From NCBI GenBank assembly GCA_021324445.1, contig JAJPJC010000013.1:1-36396 (forward strand): 36,396 nucleotides of DNA. The letters are read 5' to 3'. Origin of the DNA: Isosphaeraceae bacterium (GTDB taxonomy: Bacteria; Planctomycetota; Planctomycetia; Isosphaerales; Isosphaeraceae). The translations under genes and the position numbers were made by a program. The number at the start of each line of letters is the position of its first letter. Positions within the stretch are counted from its first letter, which is position 1. Below, piece by piece: positions 32,758 through 36,396 of the stretch. Below the pieces are notes generated by a model, which was not told the DNA's origin, ran no database searches, and saw only the letters and a program-made list of their open reading frames with translations.

Positions 32758-34158
32758 ATGAGCAAATCCCGTTGGTCTCCCTATCGTCCGAGTCCCGAGG
32801 CGCCCTGGAACCTGGCGCGGGCCTGGACGCTCGGCCGCCGGGCCGGCTTCGCCGCGACCTGGGCCGAACTGCGCCGCGACCTGGACGATGGCCACGACGC
32901 GGCGTTGAACCGGGTCCTCGAGGGCACCTGCCGCCTCGATGGCCGGATCGCCGACTTCGCGGCGACGGCCGATCTCCTCGGCGACGCGGCCGGCGGGACC
33001 GGCGATACCTCCTTCTCGGGGCCGGGCGTCGCCCACCGGCTCCAGGCCTGGTGGCTGTACCGGATGCTGTTCACCCCAGACCCGCTGACGGAGCGCCTCA
33101 CGCTCCTCTGGCACAACCACTTCGCCACCAGCCAGCTCAAGGTCGAGGATGTGGCGGCGATGAAACGGCAGAACGACACGTTCCGCCGCCACGCGCGCGG
33201 GCCGTTCGGCGACCTCCTCCGCGCGATGCTGTCCGACCCGGCCTTGCTGGCCTGGCTCGACGCCTCATCGAATCGGAAAGGCAAGCCGAACGAGAACCTG
33301 GCGCGCGAGCTGATGGAGCTGTTCACCCTGGGGATCGGTCATTACACCGAGCGCGACGTCAAGGAGGCCGCCCGGGCGCTGACCGGGCGGACGGTCCAGC
33401 AGGGCCGATACACCTTCCGCCCCGACTGGCACGACGACGAGGCCAAGACGATCCTGGGCCGCACCGGACGCCTCGACGGGGACACGCTCGCGGACCGGCT
33501 GCTGGAACACCCCGCCACGGCGCACCGGCTGGCCTGGCGGCTCTGCCAGGCGTTCCTGGGCGAGAATGGGGCCGACGAGTCCGCGGTCGCCGAGCTGGCC
33601 GGGCAACTGCACAGCGACAGCCTGCACATCGGCCGGGGCGTCGAGACGATCCTCCGCTCGGAGCGGTTCTTCGCCGCGCGCAACCTGCACGCGCAGGTTT
33701 CGGAGCCGGCCCCGTTCGTCATCGGCACGGTGCGGAGCCTGGAACGCTTCAACCCGCCCCCCAGCACGCTCCTGCTCGCCGAGTGGACCGGCCGAATGGG
33801 CCAGGAACTGTTTTACCCGCCCAACGTCGGGGGTTGGCCCGGCGGCCGCAACTGGCTGGCGGGCCGTACCATCCTCGCCCGCGCCAACTTCGCCGCCGCT
33901 CTTGTCGAGGGCCGCCTGAATGCGGCATCCACCGCCAACGCGCCCGACCTCCTCGGCCTGGCCGCACGCCACGGTCGCGGAACGGACGCCGCCACCGCCC
34001 TGCGCTTCTCCGCCGAGCTGCTGCTGGGACGCCCGATCGATGCGGCCACTTGCCAGGCCATCCTCCGCAAGTCGGATTCGACCGCAGACTCGGAGCCCAA
34101 CCGATTCAACCGGGCCGTCGCCCTCCTCCTCTCCCGACCGGAGGCGCAATTGAGCTGA
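32758..34158 (+). CDS. DUF1800 family protein
   Basis: A 466-residue protein starting at ATG 32758 (AAGGGAG about 8 nt upstream), 4 bp after the stop of the M56 gene; the open frame from 32332 is a shadow. Family landmarks: LARAWTLGRRAGFAAT at the start, LTERLTLLWHNHFATSQ, KGKPNENLARELMELFTLGIGHYTE (the conserved NENLARELMELFTLG block) and a C-terminal NVGGWPGGRNWL. DUF1800 proteins are typical of planctomycetes and are nearly always next to DUF1501 genes, as here. Biochemical function unknown. No signal peptide is evident. The very short gap suggests co-transcription with blaI and the M56 gene. Confidence 0.9.
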   Translation: MSKSRWSPYRPSPEAPWNLARAWTLGRRAGFAATWAELRRDLDDGHDAALNRVLEGTCRLDGRIADFAATADLLGDAAGGTGDTSFSGPGVAHRLQAWWLYRMLFTPDPLTERLTLLWHNHFATSQLKVEDVAAMKRQNDTFRRHARGPFGDLLRAMLSDPALLAWLDASSNRKGKPNENLARELMELFTLGIGHYTERDVKEAARALTGRTVQQGRYTFRPDWHDDEAKTILGRTGRLDGDTLADRLLEHPATAHRLAWRLCQAFLGENGADESAVAELAGQLHSDSLHIGRGVETILRSERFFAARNLHAQVSEPAPFVIGTVRSLERFNPPPSTLLLAEWTGRMGQELFYPPNVGGWPGGRNWLAGRTILARANFAAALVEGRLNAASTANAPDLLGLAARHGRGTDAATALRFSAELLLGRPIDAATCQAILRKSDSTADSEPNRFNRAVALLLSRPEAQLS

Positions 34159-34208
34159 CAGCGGGCTAGAGACCACAGAAGAAGGTTCTCAACCACGGAA
34201 GCAGATTG

Positions 34209-34383
34209 TTTAACCACGAAATACACGAAATACACCAAATAAGAATAAGAATCGAGACGTCTCGGATTTCGGTCACGGAGTGGACGGCAGGAGTGGACGG
34301 CAAGGACTGAGACCGAGCCGGTACTCAGTCATTTTTTCCCCGTTGATTTTTATTTCGTGTATTTCGTGTATTTCGTGGTTAAA
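34209..34383. repeat. 38-bp inverted repeat of the CACGAAATA type
   Basis: The left arm (34209-34246) and right arm (34346-34383) are reverse complements at 36 of 38 positions; the core is AACCACGAAATACACGAAAT. The 99-bp spacer holds a tandem repeat. Just upstream, ACCACAGAA (34172-34180) and ACCACGGAAG (34192-34201) are variants of the same phrase. Such ACCACGAAA/ACCACAGAG strings occur between genes in many environmental bacterial genomes; their role is not established. The region is AT-rich compared with its neighbours. A large stem-loop between DUF1800 and DUF1501 could set mRNA stability. Confidence 0.75.
34277..34302 (+). repeat. Perfect 13-bp tandem duplication
   Basis: GGAGTGGACGGCA occurs twice in direct succession (34277-34289 and 34290-34302), in the loop of the larger inverted repeat. 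Probably slippage. Confidence 0.8.
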
Positions 34384-34424
34384 TCTGATTCTGGGATTCC
34401 TCTTTCCTGATTGGAGCTTTGCCC

Positions 34425-35615
34425 ATGCTCACGCGCCGCGGACTCTTGAAGCGTTCGGCCCTGCTCTCGCTGGCCCCGGTCGTACCGGGCTTCCTGGCGC
34501 GGACCGCGCGGGCGGCCCGGCCCGAGCGCGACGGCCGCATCCTGGTCGTGGTCCAGCTCGACGGCGGCAACGACGGGATCAACACGGTCGTCCCCTTCGG
34601 CGACGAGGAATACGCCCGGCACCGCAAGGAGCTGCGCTTGCCCGCCGATCGGCTCTGCAAGCTGACCCAGCACGTCGGACTCCACCCGGCGATGCGCCGC
34701 GCCGCCGAGATGGTCGACGACGGCCGGCTGGCGATCGTCCAGGGGGTCGGCTACCCCAATCCGGACCGGTCCCATTTTCGAAGTATGGCGATCTGGCAGA
34801 CGGCGCACCTGGACGGACAGAAACCGGAAGTCCACGGCTGGCTGGGCCGGGCGCTGGACGGCGCCGGGATCGCGAACGGCCCCTCGGCCGTGTTCGTCGG
34901 CGAGCGCGACCTGCCGCGGGCGTTGCGCGGGCGGCGGACGGTGACCGCGTCGTTCGCCGACCCGGCCGACCTGGCGCTGGCGATCCCCGCGGCGGCCGTG
35001 GCGGCGCCCGGACAGACGGCCGGCGACGACCTGGCGTCATTCGTCAATCGCAGCGTGACGAGTGCCTATGCGACCGCCGAGGAGCTCTCGACCGCGGCCA
35101 GTCGGGGCCGTGACGCGACGGCCCGTTACCCGGCTTCCGAGCTGGGCAAGCACCTGGAGCTGGTCGCCCAGTCGATCAAGGCGGGGGCCGGGGCGCGGGT
35201 CTACTACGCGATCCAGTCCGGTTACGACACTCACGCGGTCCAGTTGCCGGCCCAGGCCCAGCTCCTCGGCGATTTCTCCCGGGCGATCCGCGCCTTCCTG
35301 GACGACCTGGCGGCCGCCAAGCTGGCCGACGGCGTGGTCCTGATGGCCTTCAGTGAGTTCGGCCGCCGTCCGACCGAGAATGGCTCGCTGGGGACCGATC
35401 ACGGGACCGCCGGACCCGTCTTCCTCGCCGGGCCGAGGCTGAAAGCCGGGCTGATCGGCGAGACGCCCCGCCTGGGCGAGCTGGTCGACGGCGACCTGAA
35501 GTGGTCGATCGACTTCCGCCGCGTCTATGCCACGCTCCTGGACCAGTGGCTGGGCCTGCCCGCGGAGACGGTCCTCGGTCAACGATTCGAACCCCTGCCG
35601 ATCCTGAAGGCCTGA
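34425..35615 (+). CDS. DUF1501 family protein with Tat signal
   Basis: A 396-residue protein from ATG 34425 (GGAG about 8 nt upstream; the open frame starts with an earlier TTG). The N-terminus is a twin-arginine signal: LTRRGLLKRSALLSLAPVVPGFLARTARA. The body shows DUF1501 family segments: ILVVVQLDGGNDGINTVVPF, RSHFRSMAIWQTAHLDG, QSGYDTHAVQ, VVLMAFSEFGRRPTENGSLGTDHGTAGPVFLAG. The DGGNDG and FGRR...GTDHG blocks resemble the metal-binding ends of the alkaline phosphatase/sulfatase fold. The partner DUF1800 gene lies 266 bp upstream. Exported folded through Tat, function unknown. Confidence 0.92.
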   Translation: MLTRRGLLKRSALLSLAPVVPGFLARTARAARPERDGRILVVVQLDGGNDGINTVVPFGDEEYARHRKELRLPADRLCKLTQHVGLHPAMRRAAEMVDDGRLAIVQGVGYPNPDRSHFRSMAIWQTAHLDGQKPEVHGWLGRALDGAGIANGPSAVFVGERDLPRALRGRRTVTASFADPADLALAIPAAAVAAPGQTAGDDLASFVNRSVTSAYATAEELSTAASRGRDATARYPASELGKHLELVAQSIKAGAGARVYYAIQSGYDTHAVQLPAQAQLLGDFSRAIRAFLDDLAAAKLADGVVLMAFSEFGRRPTENGSLGTDHGTAGPVFLAGPRLKAGLIGETPRLGELVDGDLKWSIDFRRVYATLLDQWLGLPAETVLGQRFEPLPILKA

Positions 35616-35621
35616 TGCGGC

Positions 35622-36230
35622 TCAGCCGCGCGATTCGATCCGGGTGAGGACCTCCCGGCACATGGTGGCCAGCGCGTGGACCCGGGGATCCTCGCCGTCG
35701 CAGGTCTCGATCGTGGCCTGGTAGTACCACAAGACCTGCGACCGATCGGCGTTGAACAGCGACCAGACAGGACGCCCTTCGTCCAGGTCGAGCTCGATGC
35801 TGATCAGGTTGTGCAGCTTATCGGCGAGGATCACTCCCCGGGCGGCGATCGACGCCTCGGCCAGGGCCGCCAGATGATCGCGCTTCCGGTCGATCCAGGG
35901 ACGCTTTCGCCCCTGGGTATCGGTCTTGATTTCCGAGCACTGGCGCACCAGCTCGGCCACCCCGGGGCCGAACCGCTGGGTGATGTCCGCGCAGGTCGCC
36001 GCGGTGTCCTCAACGACGTCGTGCAACACCCCGGCGATCACCACATCCTCGTCGAACCCGGCTCGGTCCAGGATCATCGCCACGGCGGCGGCATGCAGGA
36101 AATACGGGATGTCGCCCCCCTTGCGTCTCTGCCCATCGTGCCAGCGGGCCGACCAGCGCAAGGCCAGCTCCAACCGTTGAGAGATTCCTTCACGTTGCAT
36201 CGTCCCTCGAGCCGAACCGGGCTCGCTCAT
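35622..36230 (-). CDS. HD-domain phosphohydrolase (RelA/SpoT hydrolase-like)
   Basis: A 202-residue protein. ATG 36230 and ATG 36200 (MQREGISQRLEL) are both possible, each with a closely spaced GAGG. The metal-binding HD pattern is complete: His46 (YFLHAAAVA), His70-Asp71 (GVLHDVVEDT) and Asp137 (ILADKLHNL), matching the order in SpoT/Mesh1-type (p)ppGpp hydrolase domains. No synthetase or regulatory domain is attached, so a stand-alone small alarmone hydrolase or related nucleotide phosphohydrolase is likely; the substrate is not certain. It converges with the DUF1501 gene (6 bp between stops). Cytoplasmic. Confidence 0.85.
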   Translation of the reverse strand: MSEPGSARGTMQREGISQRLELALRWSARWHDGQRRKGGDIPYFLHAAAVAMILDRAGFDEDVVIAGVLHDVVEDTAATCADITQRFGPGVAELVRQCSEIKTDTQGRKRPWIDRKRDHLAALAEASIAARGVILADKLHNLISIELDLDEGRPVWSLFNADRSQVLWYYQATIETCDGEDPRVHALATMCREVLTRIESRG

Positions 36231-36313
36231 CCCCCCTCGCCGGTCGCGAGCGGTTGAACCTCTTGTGACAAACAGTCCGCGATCCCATACTACTGACCGC
36301 TGCGCAAAGAGGT

Positions 36314-36396
36314 TTAAGTCTCCTTGAGCTTCAACCCGGCCTGTGCAAAGAAGGAACGGACCAGATGAGGCTTCTGCCGCAGGCGCCCGACGGCCA
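36314..36396 (-). CDS. 3' end of an unidentified gene (cut by window edge)
   Basis: The last 26 codons of a minus-strand frame end at TAA 36316-36314 (RLRQKPHLVRSFFAQAGLKLKET). Codon use and mixed amphipathic composition look like a real protein end. The rest lies beyond the window, and the family cannot be named. Confidence 0.35.
   Translation of the reverse strand, partial: AVGRLRQKPHLVRSFFAQAGLKLKET

Noticed and set aside
29838..32765. Minus-strand open frame of 975 codons opposite the M56 gene
   Set aside because: Asp/Arg/Gly/Leu-rich shadow composition, no domain, and fully antisense to a well-supported gene; caused by high GC.

Overview
The window looks like a chromosome segment of a planctomycete, most likely from the Isosphaeraceae or a close relative. 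The case rests on gene content rather than any marker gene: very GC-rich coding DNA, an adjacent DUF1800/DUF1501 pair, an ECF sigma factor overlapping a membrane Ser/Thr kinase, a BlaI repressor next to a very long M56 peptidase carrying carboxypeptidase-regulatory-like repeats, a CRTAC1-type FG-GAP protein, a cytochrome c/copper monooxygenase, and a beta-propeller plus phosphoesterase fusion. No rRNA, tRNA, prophage or complete insertion sequence was seen. High GC produces many long antisense open frames, which I treated as shadows.

Layout. 1-583: hairpin-rich intergenic DNA. 584-1789: 3'-degenerate secreted propeller-like gene. 1719-4937 (minus): pyrE, a conserved hypothetical, an SDR oxidoreductase and a cyclase-fold protein with a CxxCH site, probably co-transcribed. 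5203-6153: a Xer-type recombinase. 6158-9867 (minus): ECF sigma factor, Ser/Thr kinase and a small protein. 10376-12436: small hypothetical proteins and a compact HTH protein separated by long non-coding gaps. 12498-16840 (minus): a copper monooxygenase/cytochrome and a secreted GH2 glycosidase. 17093-17620: an addiction-module antitoxin with a RelE/ParE toxin whose 5' end is out of frame. 17726-24403: a CRTAC1-like FG-GAP protein, a zinc-ribbon membrane protein, a propeller-phosphoesterase and an FAD monooxygenase lacking its dinucleotide-binding start. 24400-25045 (minus): a small pair resembling a polymorphic toxin end with its immunity partner. 25132-26365 (minus): DAHP synthase preceded by a Trp-rich leader peptide and a terminator. 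26366-27301: a long spacer with two CRISPR-like repeats, ending in a palindromic operator. 27308-32753: BlaI and the M56 mega-protein. 32758-35615: DUF1800 and DUF1501. 35622-36230 (minus): an HD phosphohydrolase. The right edge holds the 3' end of one more minus-strand gene.

The most interesting element is the DAHP synthase leader (26185-26365, minus strand). A 37-codon ORF with a good Shine-Dalgarno contains three consecutive Trp codons plus a fourth two codons later. It is followed by a strong hairpin with six T residues, and a segment late in the leader ORF can pair with the 5' arm of that hairpin. This is the architecture of a ribosome-mediated attenuator sensing tryptophan, placed on the first enzyme of aromatic synthesis. 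Second-tier observations are the toxin/immunity-like pair, the BlaI operator in front of a chimeric peptidase with a 594-residue internal duplication, and the 38-bp inverted repeat of the CACGAAATA type between DUF1800 and DUF1501.
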